A stretch of DNA of 64,000 nucleotides from Enterobacter pseudoroggenkampii (GCF_026420145.1 NZ_JAPMLV010000008.1:1-64000), one strand, 5' to 3'; positions 42,502 through 53,407 are shown, counted from the first letter of the stretch. Notes: generated by a model not told the origin, from the sequence alone. Numbers and translations: made by a program.

Positions 42502-43767
42502 GTGAAAAACAACGAACTGAACGACCGGCGTTTACAGGCGACGCCGCGCGGCATCGGCGTGATGTGTAACTTCTATGCCGATAAAGCTGAAAACGCCACG
42601 GTGTGGGACGTCGAGGGCAACGAGTACATCGACTTCGCCGCCGGTATCGCGGTGCTGAATACCGGCCATCGCCATCCCAAAGTCATTTCCGCCATCGAAA
42701 AACAACTCCACGCCTTTACCCATACGGCGTACCAGATCGTGCCGTATGAAGGCTATGTGGCGCTTGCCGAACGTATCAACGAACGCGTGCCCGTTGAAGG
42801 CCCTGCCAAAACGGCGTTCTTTTCCACGGGAGCAGAGGCGGTCGAAAACGCGGTCAAAATTGCCCGGGCGTACACCAAACGTCCCGGCCTTATCACCTTC
42901 GGCGGCGCGTTCCACGGCCGCACCTTTATGACCATGGCGCTGACCGGCAAAGTTGCGCCGTACAAGCTCGGCTTTGGCCCGTTCCCCGGTTCGGTTTATC
43001 ACGCGCAGTATCCGAATGAACTGCACGGCGTCAGCACCGCTGAGGCGTTGAAAAGCCTGGAACGTATCTTTAAAGCGGATATTGCTCCTGACCAGGTCGC
43101 AGCGATCATTCTCGAACCGGTTCAGGGGGAGGGCGGCTTCAACATTGCTCCTGCTGATTTTATGCAGGCGCTGCGCGCCCTGTGCGATACCCACGGCATT
43201 TTGCTGATTGCCGACGAGGTGCAAAGCGGCTTCGCCCGCACCGGCAAGCTGTTCTCGATGGAACACCACTGCGTGAAACCGGATCTGATCACCATGGCGA
43301 AAAGCCTGGCGGGCGGGATGCCGCTCTCGGCGGTGTCGGGCCGTGCTGAGGTGATGGACGCCCCTGCGCCGGGCGGGCTGGGCGGTACCTACGCCGGAAA
43401 CCCGCTGGCGATTGCCGCGGCGCATGCCGTGCTCGACGTGATTGATGAGGAAGATCTCTGCACGCGCTCGGCGCATCTGGGCCATCACCTGGTGGAAGTG
43501 CTGAACAAAGCGAAGGAACACTGCCCGTATATCGCGGACATTCGCGCCCAGGGTTCAATGGTGGCGGTGGAGTTTAACGACCCGCAAACGGGCCAGCCTT
43601 CGCCGGAATTTACCCGCCAGGTGCAGGAGCGCGCGTTGCAGGAAGGGCTGCTTCTTCTGAGCTGCGGCGTCTACGGCAACGTCATTCGTTTCCTCTATCC
43701 GCTGACGATCCCTGAAGTGCAGTTCCGTAAAGCGCTGGACATTATCTCCGCCTCGCTGACACGTTAA
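42502..43767 (+). CDS. gabT: 4-aminobutyrate aminotransferase (GabT/PuuE type)
   Basis: Class III PLP aminotransferase of 421 residues, moving the amino group of 4-aminobutyrate (or 5-aminovalerate) to 2-oxoglutarate. Very similar along its length to PuuE and GabT. PLP-binding Lys267 in ITMAKSLAGGMP, the DEVQSGFARTG segment at 238-248, and substrate-site GGLGGTYAGNPLA. By eye it is at least as close to PuuE as to GabT, so the symbol is tentative. GTG start at 42502 after AGGGGGACAGG. E. coli has no gene between rpoH and livJ, so this is an accessory or lineage-specific insertion with its own terminator. Confidence 0.85.
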   Translation: MKNNELNDRRLQATPRGIGVMCNFYADKAENATVWDVEGNEYIDFAAGIAVLNTGHRHPKVISAIEKQLHAFTHTAYQIVPYEGYVALAERINERVPVEGPAKTAFFSTGAEAVENAVKIARAYTKRPGLITFGGAFHGRTFMTMALTGKVAPYKLGFGPFPGSVYHAQYPNELHGVSTAEALKSLERIFKADIAPDQVAAIILEPVQGEGGFNIAPADFMQALRALCDTHGILLIADEVQSGFARTGKLFSMEHHCVKPDLITMAKSLAGGMPLSAVSGRAEVMDAPAPGGLGGTYAGNPLAIAAAHAVLDVIDEEDLCTRSAHLGHHLVEVLNKAKEHCPYIADIRAQGSMVAVEFNDPQTGQPSPEFTRQVQERALQEGLLLLSCGVYGNVIRFLYPLTIPEVQFRKALDIISASLTR

Positions 43768-43773
43768 AGCCAT

Positions 43774-43808
43774 ATGCCCGGCGAAAATCCCTGCCGGGCC
43801 TGGCATAT
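43774..43808 (+). terminator. Hairpin after the aminotransferase
   Basis: ATATGCCCGGC ... GCCGGGC...GGCATAT can form a long stem just after the stop; no clear T-run. About 155 bases follow before livJ, holding its untested promoter (AT-rich, TATG-containing). Confidence 0.55.
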
Positions 43809-43964
43809 ATTCATTTCAAATTAGCTATTCCAAAATCATAAAAATCGGGTATGTTTTAGCAGAGTATGCTGAAAAAGCGCGAACAGCACACCTATAACTG
43901 ACATAAAGCGCTGCACAACAACATCACAACAATCGTAATAACCATAATAATGGGGAATCTCAGG

Positions 43965-45065
43965 ATGAACATGAAGGGTAAAGCGTTACTGGCAGGATGT
44001 ATCGCGTTGGCATTCAGCACCATGGCACAGGCAGACATCAAAGTGGCTGTGGTTGGCGCGATGTCCGGTCCGGTAGCACAGTACGGCGACCAGGAATTTA
44101 CCGGCGCTGAGCAGGCGGTTGCAGACATTAATGCTAAGGGCGGTATCAAGGGCGAAAAACTGCAGATCGTAAAATATGATGATGCCTGTGACCCGAAACA
44201 AGCGGTCGCGGTCGCGAACAAAGTGGTGAACGACGGGATCAAATACGTTATCGGTCATCTGTGCTCTTCCTCTACTCAGCCCGCGTCTGACATCTACGAA
44301 GACGAAGGTATCCTGATGATCACTCCGGCGGCGACCGCACCGGAGCTGACCGCGCGCGGCTATAAGCTGACCCTGCGCACCACCGGTCTGGACTCTGACC
44401 AGGGCCCAACCGCGGCGAAATACATCGTTGAAAAAGTGAAGCCGAAGCGTATTGCCATCGTTCATGACAAGCAGCAGTACGGTGAAGGTCTGGCGCGTTC
44501 AGTGCAGGACAACCTCAAGAAAGCCAATGCCGACGTGGTGTTCTTCGACGGGATCACCGCCGGTGAGAAAGACTTCTCCACCCTGGTGGCGCGTCTGAAG
44601 AAAGAGAATATTGATTTCGTTTACTACGGTGGCTACCACCCGGAAATGGGGCAGATCCTGCGCCAGGCGCGCGCTGCGGGCCTGAAAACCCAGTTTATGG
44701 GTCCGGAAGGCGTGGCGAACGTTTCCCTGTCTAACATTGCAGGTGAATCAGCCGAAGGCCTGCTGGTGACCAAACCGAAGAACTACGACCAGGTGCCAGC
44801 GAACAAACCTATCGTAGATGCCATCAAGGCGAAGAAACAGGATCCAAGCGGCGCGTTCGTCTGGACCACCTATGCGGCGCTGCAGTCTCTGCAGGCGGGC
44901 CTGAACCAGTCAGCCGAACCGGCTGAGATTGCCACCTGGCTGAAAGCGAACACGGTCCAGACCGTCATGGGGCCACTCTCCTGGGACGCGAAGGGCGACC
45001 TGAAGGGCTTCGAGTTCGGCGTGTTTGACTGGCATGCTAACGGGACTGCTACTGACGCCAAATAA
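43965..45065 (+). CDS. livJ: Leu/Ile/Val-binding protein LivJ
   Basis: Periplasmic binding protein for leucine, isoleucine and valine that feeds LivHMGF. 366 residues from ATG 43965 ([10 protein letters not shown]) with a signal peptide of about 23 residues (ending MAQA or close). The mature part [19 protein letters not shown]... is nearly identical to E. coli LivJ. The disulfide pair (DDACDPK and GHLCSSS) and the ligand-binding [13 protein letters not shown] are visible. Its transcription unit is separate from livK; panM lies between on the other strand. Leucine/Lrp control is known for the family. Confidence 0.97.
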   Translation: MNMKGKALLAGCIALAFSTMAQADIKVAVVGAMSGPVAQYGDQEFTGAEQAVADINAKGGIKGEKLQIVKYDDACDPKQAVAVANKVVNDGIKYVIGHLCSSSTQPASDIYEDEGILMITPAATAPELTARGYKLTLRTTGLDSDQGPTAAKYIVEKVKPKRIAIVHDKQQYGEGLARSVQDNLKKANADVVFFDGITAGEKDFSTLVARLKKENIDFVYYGGYHPEMGQILRQARAAGLKTQFMGPEGVANVSLSNIAGESAEGLLVTKPKNYDQVPANKPIVDAIKAKKQDPSGAFVWTTYAALQSLQAGLNQSAEPAEIATWLKANTVQTVMGPLSWDAKGDLKGFEFGVFDWHANGTATDAK

Positions 45066-45070
45066 ACGCA

Positions 45071-45096
45071 AATGGCAACCGTAAGGTTGCCATTTT
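45071..45096 (+). terminator. livJ terminator
   Basis: AATGGCAACC, GTAA loop, GGTTGCCATT, then TTAG; six bases after livJ. Confidence 0.85.
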
Positions 45097-45106
45097 AGTG
45101 TTTGCA

Positions 45107-45145
45107 CCCTCTCCCCGTGGGAGAGGGCCGGGGTGAGGGCATCAG
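45107..45145. repeat. CCCTCTCCC palindromic repeat, copy 4
   Basis: CCCTCTCCCCGTGGGAGAGGG followed by CCGGGGTGAGGGCATCAG, between convergent livJ and panM. Confidence 0.88.
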
Positions 45146-45174
45146 GCCGCACCGCACGCATCACCCCGCACAAT

Positions 45175-45564
45175 TCACCCCAAACGCTTCTCCCAACCGC
45201 TCTCCTGCGCCGTAAACCCTAACGCCTGCATAAACGCCGCCATCACGCCGCGGTCTTCCACGCCGACGTCAGCCATCCACCATGAGGTCACGCTCGGGTT
45301 TTCGCGGATCACTTCTTCAATTAAATACTGTCCCACACCGCGACGACGGGTGACGTCACGTACGCGCAGCGAGTCCAGCGCCCCTTCTGTACCGCTCAGG
45401 GTGACGCGAACCGCGGCCAGCAGGCGCTCGTTAAAACGCGCGGCATAAATGCGGTGGGTCTCATCCACGCGTAGCGACGAAGGGGAATATTCCGGCCAGA
45501 TCTTGCCCAGGTCGATATGATCCTGGTCGCTAAAGGTCACCAGACGCACGATAGTCAGTTTCAT
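45175..45564 (-). CDS. panM: PanD-activating acetyltransferase-like factor PanM
   Basis: 129 residues (E. coli 127, formerly YhhK). GNAT-fold protein that with acetyl-CoA triggers autocleavage of pro-PanD, making the pyruvoyl aspartate decarboxylase of pantothenate synthesis. The acetyl-CoA loop region (VTRRRGVGQYLIEEV) and WWMADVGVEDRGVMAAFMQALGF are collinear with E. coli. Sits between livJ and livK on the opposite strand, as in E. coli. Confidence 0.95.
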   Translation of the reverse strand: MKLTIVRLVTFSDQDHIDLGKIWPEYSPSSLRVDETHRIYAARFNERLLAAVRVTLSGTEGALDSLRVRDVTRRRGVGQYLIEEVIRENPSVTSWWMADVGVEDRGVMAAFMQALGFTAQESGWEKRLG

Positions 45565-45988
45565 TAGCTACTTGTCCAAATCAGATTCAGTAGGGGCAGT
45601 GTACTCAATTTATTCACTCAGCGGCTTCCTCTTTTTATTCTCATTAACCAGGTGATTAGTTTTTTGGCAACGCGATGGGCAGTTTGAAAACACATGGATC
45701 GAAAAATAAGCAGAATTTTAACCTGAAGGGTAGTGATTTATTCGGCGCTTTGTACCGTTATTTTATGCTGCAAACTGCACTTTTATTTGTTTATCTCTGC
45801 CTGATTTCAGAATATTATCTTTGCTTAATCGCCTGAAAAATAGAGATTTTAGTCTGGTTTTTGACAAAAACCTGCGCTAAACCATTAAAGGCACTGGTAA
45901 AAATAGCGTTGTTCATTAAAAGTACAGAATGCTTTTTAACCATAATAAAACAAAATATAAACACGACATCACGAATGGGGATTCAGAG
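45565..45988. promoter_or_regulatory. panM-livK intergenic region with livK promoter and Lrp-like sites
   Basis: 424 AT-rich bases. TTGACA (45861-45866), 17-bp spacer, ATTAAA (45884-45889) is a plausible livK promoter, leaving a leader of about 95 bases. Two sequences match 12 of 15 positions of the Lrp pattern YAGHAWATTWTDCTR: 45711-45725 and 45808-45822. Lrp represses liv genes with leucine in E. coli. No small gene or known RNA motif was recognised. Confidence 0.5.
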
Positions 45989-47098
45989 ATGAAAAGGAAC
46001 GCGAAGACGTTAATCGCGGGGATGGTCGCACTGTCGATCTCGCATGCCGCTATGGCGGAGGACATTAAAGTTGCGGTAGTGGGTGCGATGTCCGGCCCTG
46101 TTGCCCAGTGGGGTGACATGGAGTTCAACGGTGCGCGCCAGGCCATCAAAGACATCAACGCTAAGGGCGGCATCAAAGGCGACAAGCTGGTGGGCGTGGA
46201 ATATGACGACGCCTGCGATCCGAAACAGGCCGTCGCGGTCGCCAACAAAATCGTCAACGATGGCATCCAGTATGTGATCGGCCACCTGTGTTCATCCTCC
46301 ACCCAGCCTGCGTCTGATATCTACGAAGACGAAGGCATCCTGATGATCACCCCTGGCGCAACTAACCCTGAGCTGACCCAGCGCGGTTATCAGCACATTA
46401 TGCGTACCGCCGGTCTAGACTCCTCTCAGGGGCCCACCGCCGCCAAATACATCCTTGAAACCGTTAAGCCGCAGCGTATCGCCATTATTCATGACAAGCA
46501 GCAGTACGGCGAAGGCCTGGCGCGCTCCGTTCAGGACGGCCTGAAAAAAGGCGGCGCGAACATCGTCTTCTTCGACGGCATTACCGCCGGTGAGAAAGAC
46601 TTCTCCGCGCTGATCGCCCGTCTGCAAAAAGAGAATATCGACTTCGTTTACTACGGCGGCTACTACCCGGAGATGGGACAGATGCTGCGTCAGGCGCGTG
46701 CCACCGGTCTGAAAACCCAGTTTATGGGGCCAGAGGGCGTGGGCAATGCCTCCCTGTCAAACATCGCCGGAGATTCTGCCGAAGGCATGCTGGTGACGAT
46801 GCCAAAACGCTATGACCAGGATCCGGCCAACAAGGCTATCGTGGATGCGCTCAAGGCGCAGAAGAAAGATCCGAGTGGTCCGTACGTCTGGATCACCTAT
46901 GCGGCCGTACAGTCTCTGGCCGCCGCGCTGGATCGCTCCGGCAGCAAAGAACCGCTGGATCTGGTGAAAGATTTAAAAGCACACGGGGCGAACACCGTGA
47001 TTGGGCCGCTGAACTGGGATGAGAAAGGCGATCTGAAGGGATTTGAGTTTGGTGTCTTTAAGTGGCACGCCGACGGTTCGTCCTCGGCCGCCAAATAA
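45989..47098 (+). CDS. livK: Leucine-specific binding protein LivK
   Basis: 369 residues from ATG 45989 ([10 protein letters not shown]) after GGGGATTCAGAG. Signal peptide about 1-23 (ending HAAMA), mature [20 protein letters not shown]. Paralogue of LivJ (most residues shared), tuned to leucine in E. coli; the QWGDME change near the N-terminus distinguishes it. First gene of livKHMGF. Confidence 0.97.
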   Translation: MKRNAKTLIAGMVALSISHAAMAEDIKVAVVGAMSGPVAQWGDMEFNGARQAIKDINAKGGIKGDKLVGVEYDDACDPKQAVAVANKIVNDGIQYVIGHLCSSSTQPASDIYEDEGILMITPGATNPELTQRGYQHIMRTAGLDSSQGPTAAKYILETVKPQRIAIIHDKQQYGEGLARSVQDGLKKGGANIVFFDGITAGEKDFSALIARLQKENIDFVYYGGYYPEMGQMLRQARATGLKTQFMGPEGVGNASLSNIAGDSAEGMLVTMPKRYDQDPANKAIVDALKAQKKDPSGPYVWITYAAVQSLAAALDRSGSKEPLDLVKDLKAHGANTVIGPLNWDEKGDLKGFEFGVFKWHADGSSSAAK

Positions 47099-47106
47099 TT
47101 ATCCCA

Positions 47107-47126
47107 CCGCCCGGACCGCCGGGCGG
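47107..47126 (+). terminator. livK-livH intercistronic hairpin
   Basis: CGCCCGG, ACC, GCCGGGCG: a short GC-rich stem in the 46-base gap. Its lack of a T-run and the operon context suggest mRNA stabilisation of the livK part. Confidence 0.5.
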
Positions 47127-47144
47127 GTATAAAAAGGTTTGCAT

Positions 47145-48071
47145 ATGTCCGAGCAGTTTCTCTATTTCCTGCAGCAGATGTTTAACGGCGTTACGCTGGG
47201 AAGCACCTACGCGCTGATCGCCATCGGCTATACGATGGTTTACGGCATTATCGGCATGATCAACTTCGCCCACGGCGAGGTCTACATGATCGGTAGCTAC
47301 GTCTCCTTTATGATTATTGCCGCCCTGATGATGATGGGCATCGACAGCAGCTGGCTGCTGGTCGCCGCCGGGTTTGTCGGCGCGATTGTGATTGCCAGCG
47401 CCTACGGCTGGAGCATTGAGCGCGTGGCCTACCGGCCGGTGCGCAGCTCCAAGCGTCTGATTGCGCTGATTTCCGCCATCGGGATGTCGATCTTCCTGCA
47501 AAACTACGTCAGCCTGACCGAAGGCTCGCGCGACGTGGCGCTGCCAAGCCTGTTTAACGGCCAGTGGATTGTGGGGGCCAGCGAAAACTTCGCGGCGTCT
47601 ATCACCACCATGCAGCTGGTTATCTGGGTCGTGACCTTTATTGCGATGCTCGCCCTGACGCTGTTCATCCGCTACTCGCGTATGGGACGCGCCTGCCGCG
47701 CCTGCGCAGAAGATCTGAAGATGGCGAGCCTGCTCGGCATCAACACCGACCGCGTGATTGCCCTGACCTTCGTGATTGGCGCCGCGATGGCGGCGGTGGC
47801 GGGTGTCCTGCTCGGCCAGTTCTACGGCGTGATCAACCCGTACATCGGCTTTATGGCCGGGATGAAAGCCTTCACCGCGGCGGTACTGGGCGGTATCGGC
47901 AGTATTCCGGGTGCCATGATTGGCGGCCTGATCCTGGGCGTGGCGGAGGCGCTCTCCTCGGCGTATCTGAGCACGGAATATAAAGACGTGGTGTCGTTTG
48001 CCCTGCTGATTCTGGTTCTGCTGGTGATGCCTACCGGTATTCTGGGCCGTCCGGAGGTAGAGAAAGTATGA
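47145..48071 (+). CDS. livH: Branched-chain amino acid permease LivH
   Basis: 308-residue inner-membrane subunit with about eight hydrophobic segments. The EAA-like loop is in [35 protein letters not shown] at 47145 ([10 protein letters not shown]) after AAAAAGGTTTGCAT. Ends by overlapping livM by 4 bases. Confidence 0.97.
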   Translation: MSEQFLYFLQQMFNGVTLGSTYALIAIGYTMVYGIIGMINFAHGEVYMIGSYVSFMIIAALMMMGIDSSWLLVAAGFVGAIVIASAYGWSIERVAYRPVRSSKRLIALISAIGMSIFLQNYVSLTEGSRDVALPSLFNGQWIVGASENFAASITTMQLVIWVVTFIAMLALTLFIRYSRMGRACRACAEDLKMASLLGINTDRVIALTFVIGAAMAAVAGVLLGQFYGVINPYIGFMAGMKAFTAAVLGGIGSIPGAMIGGLILGVAEALSSAYLSTEYKDVVSFALLILVLLVMPTGILGRPEVEKV

Positions 48072-49345
48072 AACCGATGCATTTTGCAATGGCGCTGCTC
48101 TCTGCCGCCATGTTCTTCGTGCTGGCGGGCGTCTTTATGGGCGTCCAGTTAAGTCTGGACGGGACGAAGCTGGTGGTGGATACCGCCCCCGACATCCGCT
48201 GGCAGTGGGTATTTATCGGCACCGCCGTGGTGTTCCTGTTCCAGCTGCTGCGTCCGCTGTTCCAGAAATCGCTGAAAAACGTCTCCGGGCCGAAATTCGT
48301 TCTGCCGGCCATCGACGGGTCTACCGTGAAGCAGAAGCTGTTCCTCGTGGCGCTGCTGGTAGCCGCCGTGGCGTGGCCGTTTGTGGTGTCTCGCGGCACC
48401 GTAGATATCGCTACCCTGACCATGATCTACGTGATTCTCGGTCTCGGTCTGAACGTGGTGGTGGGGCTCTCCGGCCTGCTGGTGCTGGGCTACGGCGGCT
48501 TCTACGCCATCGGCGCCTACACCTTCGCGCTGCTGAACCACTATTACGGCCTCGGCTTCTGGACCTGCCTGCCGCTGGCGGGGCTGGTCTCTGCCGCTGC
48601 CGGCTTCCTGCTTGGCTTCCCGGTATTGCGCCTGCGCGGTGACTACCTGGCGATTGTGACCTTAGGCTTCGGCGAAATCGTCCGTATCCTGCTGCTTAAC
48701 AACACCGAAGTGACCGGCGGCCCGAACGGCATCAGCCAGATCCCGAAACCGACCTTCTTTGGCCTGGAGTTCAGCCGTACCGCCCGCGAAGGCGGCTGGG
48801 ACACCTTCAGTAACTTCTTCGGCGTGAAGTATGACCCATCCGACCGCGTGATCTGGCTCTATCTGGTGGCGCTGCTGCTGGTGGTGATTACCCTGTTCGT
48901 GATTAACCGTCTGCTGCGCATGCCGCTGGGCCGCGCGTGGGAAGCGCTGCGTGAAGATGAGATCGCCTGCCGTTCCCTGGGCCTGAACCCGACCCGCATC
49001 AAGCTGACCGCGTTCACCATCAGCGCCGCGTTTGCCGGTTTCGCCGGGACGCTGTTTGCCGCCCGTCAGGGCTTTGTGAGCCCGGAATCGTTCACCTTTG
49101 CCGAATCCGCTTTTGTGCTGGCGATTGTGGTGCTGGGCGGTATGGGCTCGCAGTTCGCCGTTATCCTCGCGGCCATCCTGCTGGTGGTCTCGCGCGAGCT
49201 GATGCGCGACTTTAACGAATACAGCATGCTGATGCTGGGTGGTTTGATGGTGCTGATGATGATCTGGCGTCCGCAGGGCTTGCTGCCGATGACTCGTCCA
49301 CAGCTGAAGCTGAAACGCACTCAGGCGAAAGGAGAGCAGGCATGA
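48068..49345 (+). CDS. livM: Branched-chain amino acid permease LivM
   Basis: 425 residues as in E. coli. An N-terminal extension (about 100 residues with two hydrophobic segments) precedes the LivM core of eight membrane segments. The ATPase-contact loop is [26 protein letters not shown]. Partner of LivH in the translocation pore. ATGA overlaps with livH and with livG. Confidence 0.97.
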   Translation: MKPMHFAMALLSAAMFFVLAGVFMGVQLSLDGTKLVVDTAPDIRWQWVFIGTAVVFLFQLLRPLFQKSLKNVSGPKFVLPAIDGSTVKQKLFLVALLVAAVAWPFVVSRGTVDIATLTMIYVILGLGLNVVVGLSGLLVLGYGGFYAIGAYTFALLNHYYGLGFWTCLPLAGLVSAAAGFLLGFPVLRLRGDYLAIVTLGFGEIVRILLLNNTEVTGGPNGISQIPKPTFFGLEFSRTAREGGWDTFSNFFGVKYDPSDRVIWLYLVALLLVVITLFVINRLLRMPLGRAWEALREDEIACRSLGLNPTRIKLTAFTISAAFAGFAGTLFAARQGFVSPESFTFAESAFVLAIVVLGGMGSQFAVILAAILLVVSRELMRDFNEYSMLMLGGLMVLMMIWRPQGLLPMTRPQLKLKRTQAKGEQA

Positions 49346-50109
49346 GTCAGCCATTATTATCCGTTAACGGTCTGATGATGCGTTTTGGCGGCCTGCTGGC
49401 GGTCAACAATGTGTCACTGGATCTGCACAAGAAAGAGATTGTCTCCCTGATTGGCCCGAACGGCGCGGGGAAAACCACGGTCTTTAACTGCCTGACCGGC
49501 TTCTACAAGCCGACGGGCGGCACCATCATGCTGCGCGACAAGCATCTTGAAGGGCTGCCGGGCCAGCAGATTGCCCGCATGGGCGTGGTGCGTACCTTCC
49601 AGCACGTGCGTCTGTTCCGCGAGATGACGGTGATTGAGAACCTGCTGGTCGCTCAGCATCAGCAGCTGAAAACCGGGCTGTTCTCCGGCCTGCTGAAAAC
49701 CCCGGCCTTCCGCCGCGCGCAGGATGAAGCGCTTGACCGCGCGGCGACCTGGCTCGACCGAATTGGCCTGCTGCAGCACGCCAACCGTCAGGCGAGCAAC
49801 CTGGCCTACGGCGACCAGCGTCGTCTGGAGATTGTGCGCTGCATGGTGACCCAGCCGGAGATCCTGATGCTCGACGAACCGGCGGCAGGGCTCAACCCGA
49901 AAGAGACCAAAGAGCTGGACGAGCTGATTGCCGAACTGCGCGATCACCACGACACCACCATTCTGCTGATCGAGCACGACATGAAGCTGGTGATGGGCAT
50001 TTCGGACCGTATCTACGTGGTTAACCAGGGTACGCCGCTGGCAAACGGCACGCCGGAAGAGATCCGCAACAACCCGGACGTGATCCGCGCATACCTGGGT
50101 GAGGCATAA
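49342..50109 (+). CDS. livG: Branched-chain amino acid ABC ATPase LivG
   Basis: 255 residues. Walker [10 protein letters not shown], an ABC signature of the variant form [14 protein letters not shown], Walker [16 protein letters not shown], switch His in LLIEHDM. Pairs with LivF as ATPase heterodimer. Starts in the livM stop. Confidence 0.97.
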   Translation: MSQPLLSVNGLMMRFGGLLAVNNVSLDLHKKEIVSLIGPNGAGKTTVFNCLTGFYKPTGGTIMLRDKHLEGLPGQQIARMGVVRTFQHVRLFREMTVIENLLVAQHQQLKTGLFSGLLKTPAFRRAQDEALDRAATWLDRIGLLQHANRQASNLAYGDQRRLEIVRCMVTQPEILMLDEPAAGLNPKETKELDELIAELRDHHDTTILLIEHDMKLVMGISDRIYVVNQGTPLANGTPEEIRNNPDVIRAYLGEA

Positions 50110-50110
50110 G

Positions 50111-50824
50111 ATGGAAAAAGCGATGTTAACGTTCGACAAGGTCAACGCGCACTACGGCAAGATCCAGGCGCTGCACGACGTCAGCCTGCACATCAATCAG
50201 GGTGAAATCGTGACCCTGATTGGAGCCAACGGCGCGGGTAAAACTACACTGCTCGGCACCCTGTGCGGCGACCCGCGCGCCACCAGCGGGCGGATCGTGT
50301 TTGATGGTAAAGACATTACCGACTGGCAGACCGCCAGAATCATGCGTGAAGCGGTGGCGATTGTCCCGGAAGGGCGCCGGGTCTTCTCGCGTATGACGGT
50401 GGAAGAGAACCTGGCGATGGGCGGCTTCTTTGCTCACCGCGATGAATACCAGACCCGCATCAAGTGGGTGTACGAACTCTTCCCGCGCCTGTGGGAACGC
50501 CGCATCCAGCGTGCGGGCACCATGTCCGGCGGTGAGCAGCAGATGCTGGCGATTGGCCGCGCGCTGATGAGCCAGCCGCGCCTGCTGCTGCTGGACGAGC
50601 CGTCTCTCGGTCTGGCGCCGATCATCATCCAGCAAATCTTCGACACCATTGAGCAGCTGCGCAAAGAGGGGATGACCATCTTCCTCGTCGAGCAGAACGC
50701 CAACCAGGCGCTGAAGCTCGCTGACCGTGGCTACGTGCTGGAGAACGGCCGCGTAGTGCTGGAAGACACCGGCGACGCGCTGCTGGCGAACGAAGCGGTG
50801 CGGAGCGCGTATCTGGGCGGATAG
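50111..50824 (+). CDS. livF: Branched-chain amino acid ABC ATPase LivF
   Basis: 237 residues from ATG 50111 (MEKAMLTFDK), one base after the livG stop, with GAGG inside livG. Walker A GANGAGKTT, signature MSGGEQQMLAIGRAL, Walker B LLLLDEPSLGLAP. Last gene of livKHMGF; a strong terminator follows. Confidence 0.97.
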   Translation: MEKAMLTFDKVNAHYGKIQALHDVSLHINQGEIVTLIGANGAGKTTLLGTLCGDPRATSGRIVFDGKDITDWQTARIMREAVAIVPEGRRVFSRMTVEENLAMGGFFAHRDEYQTRIKWVYELFPRLWERRIQRAGTMSGGEQQMLAIGRALMSQPRLLLLDEPSLGLAPIIIQQIFDTIEQLRKEGMTIFLVEQNANQALKLADRGYVLENGRVVLEDTGDALLANEAVRSAYLGG

Positions 50825-50832
50825 GTAAAAGC

Positions 50833-50860
50833 AAAAAGGCAACGCAAGTTGCCTTTTTTA
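50833..50860 (+). terminator. livKHMGF terminator
   Basis: AAAAAGGCAAC, GCAA loop, GTTGCCTTTTTT: strong, nine bases after livF. Confidence 0.93.
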
Positions 50861-50869
50861 GTGTTTTCT

Positions 50870-50908
50870 CCCTCTCCCTGTGGGAGAGGGCCGGGGTCAG
50901 GGCACCAG
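50870..50908. repeat. CCCTCTCCC palindromic repeat, copy 5
   Basis: CCCTCTCCCTGTGGGAGAGGG followed by CCGGGGTCAGGGCACCAG (two changes from copies 2 and 4), upstream of the ugp promoter. Confidence 0.85.
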
Positions 50909-50971
50909 ACCGCACCCAACCATCCAACCCCCCAACCCCCTTCACACAACCATCATCCCCCTGACGCCTGG

Positions 50972-51011
50972 CTGTCACTTATCTGTAAACAAACAGTTAT
51001 TTTTCTGTAAT
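50972..51011 (+). promoter_or_regulatory. Tandem Pho boxes upstream of ugpB
   Basis: Direct 7-mers at 11-base steps: CTGTCAC (50972), CTGTAAA (50983), CAGTTAT (50994), CTGTAAT (51005), with AT-rich 4-base spacers. This is the PhoB box layout (CTGTCAT-N4 repeated). Known PhoB activation of ugp in E. coli supports it. Confidence 0.85.
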
Positions 51012-51084
51012 TCGAGCATGTCATGTTACCTCGCGAGCATAAAACGCGTGATATCGCGCATCCGGCACAATAAGAGAGATGACA

Positions 51085-52401
51085 ATGACATCGTTACGAC
51101 ACACAGCTTTGGGTCTGGCACTGGGTCTGGCTTTTGCGGCGAACGCAATGGCTGTCACCACCATTCCGTTCTGGCATTCAATGGAAGGGGAGTTGGGTAA
51201 AGAAGTTGACTCCCTGGCGCAACGTTTCAACGACACCCACCCGGATTACAAAATTGTGCCGGTGTACAAAGGCAACTATGAGCAGAGCCTGAGCGCGGGC
51301 ATCGCCGCCTTCCGTACCGGCAACGCGCCTGCACTGTTACAGGTTTATGAAGTGGGCACCGCCACCATGATGGCCTCCAAAGCCATCAAGCCGGTCTATG
51401 AAGTGTTCAAAGAAGCGGGCATCAACTTCGATGAATCCCAGTTTGTGCCGACCGTAGCGGGTTACTACACCGATTCCAAAACCGGCCATCTGCTGTCCCA
51501 GCCGTTTAACAGCTCTACGCCGGTGCTCTACTACAACAAAGACGCCTTCAAAAAAGCCGGTTTAGACCCGGAGCAGCCGCCAAAAACCTGGCAGGACCTG
51601 GCGGAGTACACCGCGAAGCTGAAAGCGGCGGGGATGAAGTGCGGCTACGCCAGCGGCTGGCAGGGTTGGATCCAGATTGAAAACTTCAGCGCCTGGCATG
51701 GCCTGCCGGTGGCGACCAAAAACAACGGCTTCGACGGCACCGATGCGGTACTGGAGTTCAACAAGCCGGAGCAGGTGAAGCACATCGCGCTGCTTGCCGA
51801 CCTGAACAAGAAGGGCGACTTCAGCTACTTCGGGCGTAAAGACGAATCCACCGAGAAGTTCTACAACGGCGACTGCGCCATTACCACCGCCTCGTCCGGC
51901 TCGCTGGCGGATATCCGTCACTACGCCAAATTCAACTATGGCGTGGGCATGATGCCGTATGACGCTGACGTGAAGGGCGCGCCGCAGAACGCCATCATCG
52001 GCGGGGCGAGCCTGTGGGTGATGCAGGGTAAAGACAAGGGCACCTATAAAGGCGTGGCCGAATTCCTCGACTTCCTGGCCAAGCCTGAAAACGCCGCCGA
52101 GTGGCACCAGAAGACCGGTTACCTGCCGATCACCAAAGCCGCGTATGACCTGACCCGCGAGCAGGGCTTCTACAGCAAGAACCCAGGCGCGGACATCGCG
52201 ACGCGCCAGATGCTGAACAAGCCGCCGTTGCCGTTCACTAAAGGCCTGCGCCTGGGCAACATGCCGCAGATCCGCACCATCGTGGATGAGGAGCTGGAAA
52301 GCGTGTGGACCGGGAAGAAAACGCCACAGCAGGCGCTGGACTCTGCGGTAGAGCGCGGAAATCAGCTGCTGCGCCGCTTTGAGCAGTCGACCAAATCGTA
52401 A
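51085..52401 (+). CDS. ugpB: Glycerol-3-phosphate-binding protein UgpB
   Basis: Periplasmic binding protein for sn-glycerol-3-phosphate and glycerophosphodiesters. 438 residues from ATG 51085 ([10 protein letters not shown]), favoured over the ATG two codons earlier because TAAGAGAG is then properly spaced and the length equals E. coli. Signal peptide about 1-23 (ANAMA), mature [17 protein letters not shown]. First gene of ugpBAECQ, PhoB-activated. A double palindromic repeat separates it from ugpA. Confidence 0.96.
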   Translation: MTSLRHTALGLALGLAFAANAMAVTTIPFWHSMEGELGKEVDSLAQRFNDTHPDYKIVPVYKGNYEQSLSAGIAAFRTGNAPALLQVYEVGTATMMASKAIKPVYEVFKEAGINFDESQFVPTVAGYYTDSKTGHLLSQPFNSSTPVLYYNKDAFKKAGLDPEQPPKTWQDLAEYTAKLKAAGMKCGYASGWQGWIQIENFSAWHGLPVATKNNGFDGTDAVLEFNKPEQVKHIALLADLNKKGDFSYFGRKDESTEKFYNGDCAITTASSGSLADIRHYAKFNYGVGMMPYDADVKGAPQNAIIGGASLWVMQGKDKGTYKGVAEFLDFLAKPENAAEWHQKTGYLPITKAAYDLTREQGFYSKNPGADIATRQMLNKPPLPFTKGLRLGNMPQIRTIVDEELESVWTGKKTPQQALDSAVERGNQLLRRFEQSTKS

Positions 52402-52412
52402 TTCAAACTAAT

Positions 52413-52497
52413 CCCCCTCACCCTAACCCTCTCCCCAAAGGGGAGAGGGGACGATTACACCCTCGCCCCTTTGGGGAGAGGGGGCCGGGGTGAGGGG
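52413..52497. repeat. CCCTCTCCC palindromic repeats, copies 6a and 6b (ugpB-ugpA)
   Basis: Two head-to-head units: CCCTCACCCTAACCCTCTCC...AAAGGGGAGAGGGG, then CCCTCGCCCCTTTGGGGAGAG...CCGGGGTGAGGGG. They fill the ugpB-ugpA gap, between an abundant binding protein and the membrane subunits. Confidence 0.88.
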
Positions 52498-52519
52498 TGA
52501 ATACCTACAGAGCAAACCT

Positions 52520-53407
52520 ATGTCATCATCCCGTCCGGTGTTCCGTTCCCGCTGGCTGCCGTATCTGTTGGTCGCGCCTCAGCTGGTCATCACCGTTATC
52601 TTCTTTATCTGGCCTGCGGGCGAAGCGCTGTGGTACTCGGTACAAAGCGTCGATCCGTTCGGGCTCTCCAGCCAGTTTGTTGGCCTGGACAACTTCACCG
52701 CGCTGTTCCATGACAGCTACTACCTGGACGCCTTCTGGACGACGATGAAGTTCAGCGCGCTGGTCACCGTCAGCGGCCTTGTCGCCTCGCTGTTTTTCGC
52801 CGCGCTGGTGGACTACGTGGTGCGCGGCAGCCGCCTGTATCAGACCCTGATGCTGCTGCCTTACGCCGTGGCACCCGCCGTCGCCGCCGTACTGTGGATC
52901 TTCCTGTTTAACCCCGGCCGTGGGTTGATTACCCATTTCCTGGCAGAGTTCGGCTACGACTGGAACCACGCTCAGAACAGCGGTCAGGCGATGTTCCTGG
53001 TGGTGTTCGCCTCGGTGTGGAAGCAGATCAGCTATAACTTCCTGTTCTTCTTTGCCGCGCTGCAGTCCATTCCGCGCTCGCTGGTGGAAGCCGCGGCAAT
53101 TGACGGCGCAGGGCCGGTTCGTCGCTTCTTCAGGCTGTCGCTGCCGCTGATCGCCCCGGTGAGTTTCTTCCTGCTGGTGGTTAACCTCGTGTACGCCTTC
53201 TTCGACACCTTCCCGGTGATCGATGCGGCGACCGCAGGCGGTCCGGTGCAGGCGACGACCACGCTTATCTATAAGATCTACCGCGAAGGCTTCGCCGGGC
53301 TGGATCTCTCCGCTTCTGCCGCGCAGTCGGTGGTGCTGATGTTCCTCGTCATCATCCTCACGGTGGTGCAGTTCCGCTATGTTGAAAGTAAGGTGCGCTA
53401 CCAATGA
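52520..53407 (+). CDS. ugpA: Glycerol-3-phosphate ABC permease UgpA
   Basis: 295-residue inner-membrane subunit with six hydrophobic segments. EAA loop [22 protein letters not shown]. Start at ATG 52520 ([10 protein letters not shown]) with only a weak AGAG site, which may keep its level below UgpB. Overlaps ugpE by four bases. Confidence 0.96.
   Translation: MSSSRPVFRSRWLPYLLVAPQLVITVIFFIWPAGEALWYSVQSVDPFGLSSQFVGLDNFTALFHDSYYLDAFWTTMKFSALVTVSGLVASLFFAALVDYVVRGSRLYQTLMLLPYAVAPAVAAVLWIFLFNPGRGLITHFLAEFGYDWNHAQNSGQAMFLVVFASVWKQISYNFLFFFAALQSIPRSLVEAAAIDGAGPVRRFFRLSLPLIAPVSFFLLVVNLVYAFFDTFPVIDAATAGGPVQATTTLIYKIYREGFAGLDLSASAAQSVVLMFLVIILTVVQFRYVESKVRYQ

Noticed and set aside
45709..45900. Small ORF or leader peptide in the panM-livK gap
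   Set aside because: No frame with a ribosome site, branched-chain-residue-rich peptide or paired attenuator hairpins was found; the region looks purely regulatory.
43950..47098. livJ and livK as a recent tandem duplication or assembly duplication
   Set aside because: They are known separate paralogues in E. coli, with panM between them in the same arrangement, and differ at many sites.
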